A stretch of 64,000 nucleotides of DNA. It comes from an uncultured Acidimicrobiaceae bacterium (lineage in GTDB: Bacteria; Actinomycetota; Acidimicrobiia; Acidimicrobiales; RAAP-2). This document shows positions 55,329-64,000 of this stretch, in pieces. The stretch covers positions 62,001 to 126,000 of the forward strand of contig CAIQOJ010000054.1 in the NCBI GenBank assembly GCA_903873395.1. Reading direction: 5' to 3'. The notes beneath the pieces are model-generated. The model had not been told where the DNA came from. It saw nothing but the letters and a program-made list of their open reading frames with translations, and did no database searches. Position numbers and translations under genes: made by a program. Each line of letters starts with the position of its first letter. Position 1 is the stretch's first letter.

Positions 55329-57035
55329 GTGACCGCCCTGCCCACCGGAACAGACCAGGCTGGTCCTGGCAATCAGAACCGAGGTAGCTCCGGCGTCCTC
55401 GCGCTCCTGGCCGCCGGTCAGTTCGTGATGACGCTCGACAGCTCGGTCATGAACGTTTCGATCCAGTCGGTAGCCAACGACCTCAACACGACAGTCACCG
55501 GCATCCAGACGGCGATCACCCTGTACACCCTGGTCATGGCGGCCATGATGATCACCGGGGGAAAGATCGGTGCCCTTGTAGGCCGACGCCGGTCGTTCGG
55601 TATCGGTCTCGTCGTCTACGGCACCGGCTCGTTCGTGACCGCCATTGCACCGAACCTGACCGTGCTCATCCTTGGATGGTCGCTGCTCGAAGGACTCGGC
55701 GCGGCCCTCATCATGCCGGCCATCGTGGCCTTGGTAGCGGGCAACGTGACCAAGGAGGGTCGACCCGCGGCCTACGGAATGATCGCTGCGGCGGGTGCTG
55801 TGGCCGTGGCCGCTGGACCGCTGATCGGTGGGGCAGTCACCACCTTTGCCTCGTGGCGCTGGGTGTTCCTGGGCGAGGTGGTGGTCGTCGGCATCATCTT
55901 GTTCTTCTTGCGCACGGTGTCCGACACTCCCCCCGAAGAGCGCAAGGCGTTCGACGGGGTCGGGGCCGTCTTGTCGGTTGCAGGTCTGTCGATGACCGTC
56001 TACGGGGTCCTCAAGTCTGGCACCTGGGGTTGGGTTCACCCCAAGGGAGACACTCCCTCGATCGCCGGCGTCTCGCTGACGTTCTGGCTGATGTTGGGCG
56101 GCCTGCTCGTCATCGGCGCCTTGCTCGAGTGGGAGTCCCGCCGTGAGCGGCTTGGGCGTGAGCCGCTGTTCGCCCCATCCATGTTCTCAAATCGTCAGAT
56201 GAGTGGCGGCCTGGTGATGTTCGGCCTGCAGTTCTTCATCCAGTCAGGTGTCTTCTTCACCATTCCCCTGTTCTTGTCCGTCGTGCTCGGCCTGAATGCC
56301 CTCCAAACCGGCCTGCGCCTCCTGCCGTTGTCGATCGCACTCTTGGCTTCAGCCTTGGCAGTGCCTCGGCTGTGGCCCCGCTCATCACCCAGGCGGGTCG
56401 TGCGCATCGGCCTGGCCTCCATGCTGGCTGGCACCGTCGTGCTCGTCGGCGGCATGTCTCCTGGGGCGGGAGCCGAAGTTGTGCTTGTTCCCATGGCCCT
56501 GATCGGTCTGGGCATCGGCGCGCTGGCATCCCAGTTAGGTGCAGTCACCGTGTCGGCCTTCCCGGATTCGATGAGCGCCGAGGTCGGGGGACTTCAGAAC
56601 ACGGCTACCAACCTCGGTGCTTCGTTGGGCACAGCCCTGGTCGGTTCGGTACTCATCGCCACCCTGACGACGACATTCCTCACCGGCATCCAAGGGAACT
56701 CGGCCATCCCCAGCGACACCACGAGCCACGCCAGTGTCACGTTGGAGTCCGGCATTCCCTTCGTCTCCGACGCCGCCCTGACCGAACAGTTGGCCAAGAC
56801 CACACTGACCCCCGAAGCCCAGGCGGCCGTCGTCTCCGAGAACGAAGCAGCCCGTCTGACGGGGCTCCGTTCGGCGTTGGCACTTGTGGCCGTCGTCGCA
56901 GTGGTGGCCCTCTTCCTGGCACGACTCCTGCCCACCACCCCAGTCGCTGGTACTCCGGAAGAACTGGCGCGCAAGGACGATCCGCCCGCAGTTGACGACC
57001 AGAGCGATATCGACGACGTCAACGCCATGGAATGA
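55329..57035 (+). CDS. MFS transporter, DHA2 (14-TM) family
   Basis: VMTLDSSVMNVSIQSVANDLNTTVTGIQTAITLYTLVMAAMMITGGKIGALVGRRRSFGIG. Confidence 0.92.
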   Translation: MTALPTGTDQAGPGNQNRGSSGVLALLAAGQFVMTLDSSVMNVSIQSVANDLNTTVTGIQTAITLYTLVMAAMMITGGKIGALVGRRRSFGIGLVVYGTGSFVTAIAPNLTVLILGWSLLEGLGAALIMPAIVALVAGNVTKEGRPAAYGMIAAAGAVAVAAGPLIGGAVTTFASWRWVFLGEVVVVGIILFFLRTVSDTPPEERKAFDGVGAVLSVAGLSMTVYGVLKSGTWGWVHPKGDTPSIAGVSLTFWLMLGGLLVIGALLEWESRRERLGREPLFAPSMFSNRQMSGGLVMFGLQFFIQSGVFFTIPLFLSVVLGLNALQTGLRLLPLSIALLASALAVPRLWPRSSPRRVVRIGLASMLAGTVVLVGGMSPGAGAEVVLVPMALIGLGIGALASQLGAVTVSAFPDSMSAEVGGLQNTATNLGASLGTALVGSVLIATLTTTFLTGIQGNSAIPSDTTSHASVTLESGIPFVSDAALTEQLAKTTLTPEAQAAVVSENEAARLTGLRSALALVAVVAVVALFLARLLPTTPVAGTPEELARKDDPPAVDDQSDIDDVNAME

Positions 57036-58699
57036 CGGCGGGAGATTCCTCGGGCGCCAAGGCGAGCTGCTCCTGTGCCGGAGCGATCGGGATCAAGGAA
57101 AACGACGTCAGGTTCGGCTTGGATCAGACACGTTGCAACAGGCGCTGTGACTCGGGCGCTGTGACGTATCGGGGACTCAAGCAGCCTGGATTGCCTGCCG
57201 ATGCAGATCAGGTGAATCGAGGACTCCGCATTGCCACGTCAGGACGACTGAGAGACGGGGCCGCCTGTGGCTTGCTGGCCGAAGCCGTCATCCTTCCCGC
57301 CGTCGTCACCGTTGCGCTCGTGGACCAACAGGATGTGCGGTGGGCCGCCGTTGCCGGTGCCGGTGGCACCCTGGTGGCCGCAGTGCTCTTTCTCGTCATG
57401 GTCCGCTTTTTGACCCGTTCGCCACAGAACTCACCGCCGACCGGTGACACCTGGCTGGTCATCGCCTGCCTCGTTCTCGTCGGACTAGCCCTGATCGACC
57501 TCGCAACGGGTAGCCCGGCCGCACTGGCCTCCCCTGCCATCCTGTTGGGATCGGCCTACGTGTTTCTGGCCGGAGCACCTCGGGATGCCAAGATCGCCGG
57601 ACCAGTGGCCCTGGCTCTCCTGGCCACGGTGGCATGGTGTGACGGCGTCCGAGGGGTTCCGCTCTGGCTCACCATCGGCGCCTATGCGGCAACGCTTGGG
57701 GCGCTCGCCGCAATTTGCGCCCACATCGGCGGTCGCCGGACCACAACTCCCGATCTCGGGCCTACGCTTGCCCAGATCCGCTGCTCCATCGACGAGGTGT
57801 TGGCCGGTCAGCCTGGTACGGGTGACACCCACGTGGACGAGGTCCTCGCACTCGGATTGACGGGCGCGGCCACTCTCCTCAACGCTGATCGGGTGGTCGC
57901 ACTGGTCGTCGACGGACCGATCGGAGGCCGAACGGTGATCGCCACATGGCCGGACGTCACGACACCGTGTGCCGACCTCGTGTCCTCGGACGCTATTGCC
58001 GAGGTTCTCGCCACGCACGGTGTCGTGATGAACGACCGGGTATGCGCGCTTCCCGCTGGCTTCACCACTCACGGCGAGATGATCTTGGTCGCTGGGTTCG
58101 CAGCGGAGCACGCTCGAGCCTCAGACTCGGTTGCCGAGACAGCCGATCGCCTCGGTTCCGAGCTGCTGCGAGCCACGAGTCGCATTGCCTTTGAGCAGGG
58201 TCCGCCATCGTCGCGGCGCACCGACCCGTTGACCGGCCTATGTGACCTCGATGCCCTCCTCGAACGGCTCGACATCGAGATGCACCGATCACTTCGCTCC
58301 GACGCGGCATTGGCCGTGGCGGTGATCGACATCGATCATCTCGGTCTGGTCAACGAAGACTTCGGCACCGCCGCTGGAGACGGCATCCTGCGCGGCATGG
58401 CTGCGATCTTGGTGTCGAATACCAGGGCTCAGGATGCCATCGGCCGCACCGGTGGTGGCCAGTTCTGCCTGGTACTTCCCGACACCGACCTCGTCGGGGC
58501 CGAACACCTCATCGAGTCGCTGCGCATCGGGGGCCGGGATGCCACGTCATCCCTTGGCACGACCGTCTCGGCCGGAATCACCTGCTGGGACGGGGGCGAG
58601 GACCCTGACGACCTAGTGGAGCGAGCCCGGCGGGCCCTCTATCGAGCGAAGAGCGCAGGGCGAAACCGGGTCGTCACCATCGCGGTGGCCGACCACTGA
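57032..58699 (+). CDS. membrane protein with degenerate GGDEF domain
   Basis: RTDPLTGLCDLDALLERLDIEMHRSLRSDAALAVAVIDIDHLGLVNEDFG...GRTGGGQFCLVLPDTD; start codon uncertain. Confidence 0.82.
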   Translation: MTAGDSSGAKASCSCAGAIGIKENDVRFGLDQTRCNRRCDSGAVTYRGLKQPGLPADADQVNRGLRIATSGRLRDGAACGLLAEAVILPAVVTVALVDQQDVRWAAVAGAGGTLVAAVLFLVMVRFLTRSPQNSPPTGDTWLVIACLVLVGLALIDLATGSPAALASPAILLGSAYVFLAGAPRDAKIAGPVALALLATVAWCDGVRGVPLWLTIGAYAATLGALAAICAHIGGRRTTTPDLGPTLAQIRCSIDEVLAGQPGTGDTHVDEVLALGLTGAATLLNADRVVALVVDGPIGGRTVIATWPDVTTPCADLVSSDAIAEVLATHGVVMNDRVCALPAGFTTHGEMILVAGFAAEHARASDSVAETADRLGSELLRATSRIAFEQGPPSSRRTDPLTGLCDLDALLERLDIEMHRSLRSDAALAVAVIDIDHLGLVNEDFGTAAGDGILRGMAAILVSNTRAQDAIGRTGGGQFCLVLPDTDLVGAEHLIESLRIGGRDATSSLGTTVSAGITCWDGGEDPDDLVERARRALYRAKSAGRNRVVTIAVADH

Positions 58700-58728
58700 T
58701 CCGAAGGCTCCACCTCGAACCAGGTGGA

Positions 58729-58896
58729 TCAGGATTGACTGGCCAGCACCAGATAGACGTTGTCGTCGACGGCGAACGAGTGGACCACCGTGAATCCCAG
58801 CGCTGCTTGAGCGTCAAGTTCCTCAGCCAGTTCCGTGCGCCGATCGGCAACGACGAGCCGTCCCCCGTGCACCCTCAAGATTTTGTGTGTGGTCAC
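58729..58896 (-). CDS. small DUF4177-like protein (55 aa)
   Basis: GTG start just after the PIG-L stop: VTTHKILRVHGGRLVVADRRTELAEELDAQAALGFTVVHSFAVDDNVYLVLASQS. Confidence 0.65.
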   Translation of the reverse strand: MTTHKILRVHGGRLVVADRRTELAEELDAQAALGFTVVHSFAVDDNVYLVLASQS

Positions 58897-58897
58897 C

Positions 58898-59764
58898 TCA
58901 CCCCTCCTTGCTGGCACCGCCGGCCAGCGTTCCATCCGCATCGACCAGCAGGCCGGCCTCACGATGGCCATCTCCCAGTCCGACAGGTTCGGGGCGGATC
59001 CGGATGAACCATTCCTGACCCCACACGTGGGAGAACATCTCCTCTGGCATGGCCAGGAAGAAACTCTCCTCAGCAATCTGGCTGGCATGGGCCGCCATGG
59101 CGTCACGCTTTGCCGTGATCCAAGGACGCACATCAACCTCCGTGGTGATGCGTTCGCCTGGCTCCCCCATCGTCTCGGTGCCTTCGAGTTCGTCCTCAGA
59201 AGGTGCCCAGCCCGACTCGGACTCGTCGGCTGCCGCGGCCAACTCAGCAGCCTGCGTGCGTAGGGCTCGCATGAAGTCACGGTCCATGGTGGTCAAATAG
59301 ACGATTCGTGTGCCCGCCAACTCGGCGGCCCGCATGCCGGTCACGTGGACCTGCACGTGGTCCGGATGGCCGTAGCCTCCATGCTCGTCATAGACGACGA
59401 GGACGTCAGCCGACTCCTCGGTGAGCATCCCGGCCAATCGGCTACTGGCTTCGTCGACATCTGCAGTGGCGAAACAGCCGAGGCGGGAGGCCGAGTCTTC
59501 ACCTTCCATGCCGGAGTCTTCGTAGCCCAAGAACTCGAGCCGGTGGACCCCAAGCAAGCGAGCGGCTTCGGCCAGCTCCGTAGAGCGCCGATCCCCTAGT
59601 CGTTCGCCCTCGGCCAAGAAGCCTTCAGGAACCTCGCCCAACTCTCCACGAGTGGCCGTCACCAGCACCACACGGTGGCCCGCTGCGGACAGTCCGGCCA
59701 TGGTGCCTCCGGTGGCGATGGCTTCGTCGTCCGGGTGTGCATGAAAGAAGACAACGGTCGACAT
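58898..59764 (-). CDS. PIG-L family deacetylase (MshB/Mca-like)
   Basis: MSTVVFFHAHPDDEAIATGGTMAGLSAAGHRVVLVTATRGELGE; VYDEHGGYGHPDHVQVH. Confidence 0.92.
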   Translation of the reverse strand: MSTVVFFHAHPDDEAIATGGTMAGLSAAGHRVVLVTATRGELGEVPEGFLAEGERLGDRRSTELAEAARLLGVHRLEFLGYEDSGMEGEDSASRLGCFATADVDEASSRLAGMLTEESADVLVVYDEHGGYGHPDHVQVHVTGMRAAELAGTRIVYLTTMDRDFMRALRTQAAELAAAADESESGWAPSEDELEGTETMGEPGERITTEVDVRPWITAKRDAMAAHASQIAEESFFLAMPEEMFSHVWGQEWFIRIRPEPVGLGDGHREAGLLVDADGTLAGGASKEG

Positions 59765-59876
59765 GCTGCGCACCCTACCCGGCTGGTTGCGACCTCCCCC
59801 ACCACTGACCTCGATCGGACCTCCAACGGTGGACTGTGAACATCACACGTAGGTCGCGAACATCCGGCCACCGGCC

Positions 59877-60254
59877 TCACGAAGGGCGGCGGCGCACCTT
59901 GGGCGGCACGGGATCACCCGGGAGGAGTGACAACTGAGGGGCTTCGGCCAGGGAGGGAACCTCGATGCCACTGCCCGAGCGGCTTGTGCCGCGACGCTTG
60001 GCTGTGACCGGGAAGATGCGATCCGGTTCGAAGGAGCGAATCGACCGGTCCCCCGGCTTTCCCCCTACCACCTCGATCGATTCCGTTCCGTTGTTTGTGT
60101 TGCGCACATGGGCACGGAACTCCCAGGTGGCCCCCCGTAGTGACAGCCCACCGACCACGACAGGGTCGCCAGCTTGCAGACCGTTCCAGGTCGCTGATCG
60201 CACCAGATGAGCCGCAGCTCCGAGTGCCGCCCGGCGGGTGGCAGCCGATGGCAC
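59877..60254 (-). CDS. hypothetical protein
   Basis: GTG start at 60254: VPSAATRRAALGAAAHLVRSATWNGLQAGDPVVVGGLSLRGATWEFRAHVRNTNNGTESIEVVGG. Confidence 0.65.
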   Translation of the reverse strand: MPSAATRRAALGAAAHLVRSATWNGLQAGDPVVVGGLSLRGATWEFRAHVRNTNNGTESIEVVGGKPGDRSIRSFEPDRIFPVTAKRRGTSRSGSGIEVPSLAEAPQLSLLPGDPVPPKVRRRPS

Positions 60255-60259
60255 CTTGG

Positions 60260-60907
60260 TCAGTGCTGACTCCCCGAGGCGGCCCGCTCCTCCCGCATGG
60301 TCTTCACGCGGTGGAAGATCAGGACGGCGACAAGGACGACGAACAGAACAGCAGCGGCGTAGCCGGCGTAGCTGAACTTCTTCTCCACGGTGCTCCATGT
60401 GCTTCCCAGCGAATAGCCCAGGCTGGCCAATGCCGTGGTCCAGAGCGCACAACCGATCACCGTGAAGACCAAGAACTTACCCATGGCCATCTCGCCTAGG
60501 CCTGCGGCGAACGACACGAAGGACCGAACCAAGGGAATGAAGCGACCGAACAGCACCAGAGGCTCGCCGTGCTTGGCGAACCAGGATTCGGCCCTGTCGA
60601 GGTCCTTGTGGGTCAAGAGCACGTACTTTCCGAACCGGTCGACCAGCGGTCGTCCGCCGTACATTCCGATCAGGTAGCCCACGAATGACCCGAGCACCTC
60701 GCCAAGCGTGGCCAGCACGATCACCAGGACCAATGAGAGTTGATAGTGACCCTGAGATGCATCGTTGGCCACTTTGAGGACTTCACCCGAGGCCAGTGCT
60801 CCACCACCCAAGATCGCCACCTCGGAACCTGCCGGAATCCCCATAGAGGAGATGAAACTCAGACCGAACACGGCTAGGTAGCCATAGGTGAAGAGGATGT
60901 TGTCCAT
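60260..60907 (-). CDS. DedA-family membrane protein
   Basis: EVLGSFVGYLIGMYGGRPLVDRFGKYVLLTHKDLDRAESWFAKHGEPLVLFGRFIPLVRSFVSFAAGLGEM. Confidence 0.93.
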   Translation of the reverse strand: MDNILFTYGYLAVFGLSFISSMGIPAGSEVAILGGGALASGEVLKVANDASQGHYQLSLVLVIVLATLGEVLGSFVGYLIGMYGGRPLVDRFGKYVLLTHKDLDRAESWFAKHGEPLVLFGRFIPLVRSFVSFAAGLGEMAMGKFLVFTVIGCALWTTALASLGYSLGSTWSTVEKKFSYAGYAAAVLFVVLVAVLIFHRVKTMREERAASGSQH

Positions 60908-61019
60908 CCCGATGTTCTAGTCGGTCACGTCGTGACCCTCGTGCATTCGCCCGGCAGACAAACGACCTCAGCCTGGTTGCCGGGATGATCCCGTGCATTC
61001 GGGCGATTAACCTCCGGCC

Positions 61020-61925
61020 GTGCCTGCAGGATCCCCTCCCGACGTCGAGCCACTGTGCTTCGTCTCCCGAGAAGACGGCATCGACATCGCTGCCTACGAC
61101 TTCGGTGGTGCTGGACCTGATCTGGTCCTGGTGCATGCCACCGGGTTCTGTGCCGGGGTGTTGGCCCCCCTGGCGTCGGAACTCGGCAACTCCTTTCGCT
61201 GCTGGGCCATCGACCTACGGGCACACGGTCGGTCGGGGCGTCGAGCCGACGGCGACCTGGCGTGGTCCTACTTCGCCGACGACATTCTCGCCGTATGTGA
61301 TGCACTGGAACTCGACCGGCCCGCTGCGTTCGGTCACTCGTGCGGAGGCGCATCCTTGCTCCTGGCCGAACAAGCCCGACCAGGTTCCTTCACCAGCCTC
61401 TATACCTTCGAACCGGTCGTCGTTCCTGAGTGGGTCCTCCCGCCTGGCTTCACCGAAGTGCCGTTGGCTATCGGTGCTCGCCGACGGCGCGAGACGTTTC
61501 CTTCGCGTGATGATGCCTTCGTCAACTTCGCATCCAAGCCGCCCTTCGGCGACCTCGACCCTGACGCCCTCCGGCGCTACGTCGACGATGGCTTCGCCCT
61601 CGTGCCCGACGACGAGGGAGGCGATGGCGCCACAATTCGGCTCCGCTGTCTTCGCCTCGACGAAGCAGAGGTCTACGTCGAAGGGACACGCCACACGGCG
61701 TTCGCTCACCTCGGCGAGGTGCAGATTCCTGTGACCCTTGCCTTCGGCTCGTCCACCGATGCCTTCGGTCGGCCCATCATGGAGGCAGATGCCGCGCCCT
61801 TACCTGACGCGCACGTCGTCGAACTGGCTGGTTTGGGACACTTCGGTCCGTTGCAACGGCCATCTCAGGTGGCTGCCTCGGTCATTGACGCACTGGGGCG
61901 CCAGGAGGCCACACCCGGGTCCTAG
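61020..61925 (+). CDS. alpha/beta hydrolase
   Basis: VLVHATGFCAGV; WAIDLRAHGRSG; AAFGHSCGGASLLLAE; LAGLGHFGPLQRP. Confidence 0.9.
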   Translation: MPAGSPPDVEPLCFVSREDGIDIAAYDFGGAGPDLVLVHATGFCAGVLAPLASELGNSFRCWAIDLRAHGRSGRRADGDLAWSYFADDILAVCDALELDRPAAFGHSCGGASLLLAEQARPGSFTSLYTFEPVVVPEWVLPPGFTEVPLAIGARRRRETFPSRDDAFVNFASKPPFGDLDPDALRRYVDDGFALVPDDEGGDGATIRLRCLRLDEAEVYVEGTRHTAFAHLGEVQIPVTLAFGSSTDAFGRPIMEADAAPLPDAHVVELAGLGHFGPLQRPSQVAASVIDALGRQEATPGS

Positions 61926-61934
61926 GCTGACCCC

Positions 61935-62783
61935 GTGCCCTTCGACCTCCCTCGATCGCTGTCGCCGTCCAAGGTCTCGTCCTTCCGGTCATGCCCACTG
62001 GCGTTCCGGTTCACCGCCATCGAGCACCTTCCTGATCCCTCCACCTCAGCAACAGTGAAGGGCACCTTGGTCCACACCGCTCTCGAGGGCCTGTTCTGGA
62101 ACCACGATCGTGGCCAGCGCTCGGCCGCCGCGGGCGCTAGCGAGCTTGCTCACGCCTGGGACGACCTCCAGGACCATCCGGACTTCCTCTCCCTTGAGTT
62201 GTCCTCTGAGGCCGCAGCGTCCATGCGCGCCGAAGCCGAGGTGCTCGTCGCCAACTACTTCCGCCTCGAGGATCCAGACCAGATCGACCCGGTGGGTGTC
62301 GAGGTCACACTCGATGCGCTGATCGGCGGCGTGCGGCTCCGCGGCATCATCGACCGGCTCGATCGCACGAGCGATGGTGAGCTCATCGTCATCGATTACA
62401 AGACGGGACGCGCTCCATCCCCCAAGTACGAACAGAACCACATGGCCGGCGTGCAGCTCTATGCCTTGCTCTGCCAAGAGGTGCTGGGCCAACGTCCAGC
62501 TGAGGTGAAACTGCTCCATCTGAAGGAGCCGACCGTGATCACCGCTGCACCCAGCGAACAGGGTCTCCGTGGTCAGCGAACCAAGACGGTAGCCGTGTGG
62601 GATGCCATCGATCGGGCCTGCCGATCCGAGGATTTCCGACCCAAGACCGGGCCTCTGTGCAACTGGTGCAACTTCCAGGCCTTCTGCCCCGCGTACGGCG
62701 GCGATCCCAATCAGGCTGCGGTGGTCTTGGGCGAAAACGATCGGAGCGAGAAAGACCCCGGTGAAAAGGAGATGGTGGGATGA
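61935..62783 (+). CDS. RecB-family PD-(D/E)XK nuclease-like protein
   Basis: LSPSKVSSFRSCPLAFRF; KGTLVHTALEGL; GELIVIDYKTGRAP; CNWCNFQAFCPAYGG (Cas4/AddB-like Cys cluster). Confidence 0.88.
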   Translation: MPFDLPRSLSPSKVSSFRSCPLAFRFTAIEHLPDPSTSATVKGTLVHTALEGLFWNHDRGQRSAAAGASELAHAWDDLQDHPDFLSLELSSEAAASMRAEAEVLVANYFRLEDPDQIDPVGVEVTLDALIGGVRLRGIIDRLDRTSDGELIVIDYKTGRAPSPKYEQNHMAGVQLYALLCQEVLGQRPAEVKLLHLKEPTVITAAPSEQGLRGQRTKTVAVWDAIDRACRSEDFRPKTGPLCNWCNFQAFCPAYGGDPNQAAVVLGENDRSEKDPGEKEMVG

Positions 62784-63328
62784 GCAACTCCAGTGGACCC
62801 ATGGAGGTCGTCAGGAGTATCGATGGTGCTGTCGATCGGCTGTTTGAGCCGTTGCGAGGCCATCCGGCGGCAGACAGTGCCGCACGGGCCATCAGCGTTC
62901 TCGGTGATCACGGCTATGTCTGGACGGGCGTGGCCATGTGGCGGGGCCGGCGATCGGGCCGGGCGCGCCGAGATGCCGTGCGGGCTCTAGGCGTGGCCGG
63001 GTTCTCCTCACTGGCTGTAAACACGGTGATCAAGCGCACCGTCGGCCGACCTCGTCCCGACACGACCGATCTGGCGCTGTCAGACACGGGAGTGCCGATC
63101 CGGCGTCCCACCTCGTCCAGTTTCCCTAGCGGCCACACCCTTGCCGCCTTCTGCTCTGCTGCCGTACTCAGTCGACCCGGGCACCGTGGCGCCAATGCGA
63201 GCCTCTACGCCATGGCCGCACTTATCGGCGCCAGTCGGATCCACCTTCGCGACCATCACGCTTCAGACGTGGCTGGTGGCATGGTGATCGGCACCGCTCT
63301 GGGCATTGTGGTCCGCACGTTGCGCTGA
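62780..63328 (+). CDS. PAP2-superfamily phosphatase
   Basis: KRTVGRPRPD, SSSFPSGHTLAAF, SRIHLRDHHASDVAGGMVIG. Confidence 0.92.
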   Translation: MSNSSGPMEVVRSIDGAVDRLFEPLRGHPAADSAARAISVLGDHGYVWTGVAMWRGRRSGRARRDAVRALGVAGFSSLAVNTVIKRTVGRPRPDTTDLALSDTGVPIRRPTSSSFPSGHTLAAFCSAAVLSRPGHRGANASLYAMAALIGASRIHLRDHHASDVAGGMVIGTALGIVVRTLR

Positions 63329-63348
63329 CTGGAAGCCGGCCCACCGAG

Positions 63349-63413
63349 GGCTCGTCACGGTCGGCTCGTCACGCCAGGCGGCTCGTCACGCCAGGCGGCT
63401 CGTCACGGCAGGC
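63349..63413. repeat. 17-nt tandem repeat x3.8
   Basis: ggctcgtcacggtc / ggctcgtcacgccaggc x2 / ggctcgtcacggcaggc. Confidence 0.95.
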
Positions 63414-63480
63414 GGCACACCGGCATGAACTGTCCGGGCTTTACGGGAATGCTCAGGACCCCTGCGGGGTTGTTGCCACC

Positions 63481-64000
63481 ATGAGTGCACCGACCAAATT
63501 CGCCGTGACCTGGGACTATCGCTGCCCCTTCGCCCGCAATGGCCACGAACATCTTCTGGACGGGTTGGCTGCTGGAGCGCCGTGGGAGATCACGTTCATT
63601 CCCTTCTTCCTCAACCAGGGGATGGGAACCGACGGGCGCAACACCTGGGACGACCCCAGTCACCAGGCCGATTTGTTGGCCCTTGCTGCGGCCATCGCCG
63701 TCCGAGATCGCTTTAGTGATCACTTCCTCGACGTACACCGGACGTTCTTCGCAGCGCGCCATGCCGAGGGAGCCGATCTTCGGGACCGTGACGTTGTTGC
63801 CACACTCCTCACCCGTGCCGGGGTCGATGCCCATGCCGTGCTCGCCGAGGTTGACGCAGGCTGGCCCGCTGAGGTCATCCGCACCGAGCATGAGCGGTGT
63901 GTTGCCGAGCTCGAAGTCTTCGGCGTCCCTACGTTCGTCGTCGATGACGATGCCGTGTTCGCCCGTCTCATGACCAGGCCCGACGGTGACGGAGATATGG
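63481..64000 (+). CDS. DsbA-family (2-hydroxychromene-2-carboxylate isomerase/FrnE-like) protein, truncated by window edge
   Basis: MSAPTKFAVTWDYRCPFARNGHEHLLDGLAAGAPWEITFIPFFLNQGMG...ELEVFGVPTFVVDDDAVFARLM; not in ORF track because open at 64000. Confidence 0.88.
   Translation, partial: MSAPTKFAVTWDYRCPFARNGHEHLLDGLAAGAPWEITFIPFFLNQGMGTDGRNTWDDPSHQADLLALAAAIAVRDRFSDHFLDVHRTFFAARHAEGADLRDRDVVATLLTRAGVDAHAVLAEVDAGWPAEVIRTEHERCVAELEVFGVPTFVVDDDAVFARLMTRPDGDGDM

Noticed and set aside
61935-62783. Cas4 or defence nuclease
   Set aside because: Cys cluster and PD-(D/E)XK core also fit common actinobacterial RecB-like housekeeping proteins; neighbours (hydrolase, PAP2) give no defence context.

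Overview
High-GC actinobacterial chromosomal window (gene content and CysM-CysO-JAMM synteny suggest an actinobacterium, possibly Acidimicrobiia; this is inference). It runs from a truncated enoyl-CoA hydratase to a truncated DsbA-type oxidoreductase. Well supported blocks: (1) rdgB-rph-MBL-cysM-cysO-mec-smpB-ssrA (tmRNA); (2) an arsenic island arsR / arsI-aquaporin-arsC with a readable TTGACA-N17-CATACT promoter; (3) an AsnB-type amidotransferase next to an M15/DUF5715-like peptidase; (4) a catabolic-looking set (phosphotriesterase-like, SDR, LLM flavin enzyme, DUF2855) divergent from a glutathione block (EgtA/GshA-type ligase, GshB, three GST-fold proteins) across a palindrome-rich spacer; (5) c-di-GMP proteins (GGDEF-EAL, HD-GYP, and a GGDEF protein with a degenerate GGGQF signature); (6) two secreted proteins built of 'ADGGIFSFGDA' repeats; (7) one tRNA-Gly(TCC). 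Strongest hunt results: a probable glutathione pathway in an actinobacterium; a recurrent class of locus-specific 7-19 nt tandem duplications at gene 3' ends and spacers, with unrelated unit sequences; a CysO ending in GG-Ser beside its JAMM protease; an orphan LuxR-type regulator whose receiver lacks the phospho-acceptor Asp; and a double alpha/beta-hydrolase with non-Ser nucleophile elbows. No CRISPR array, phage or transposase was seen. All calls come from reading the sequence; no database search was run.
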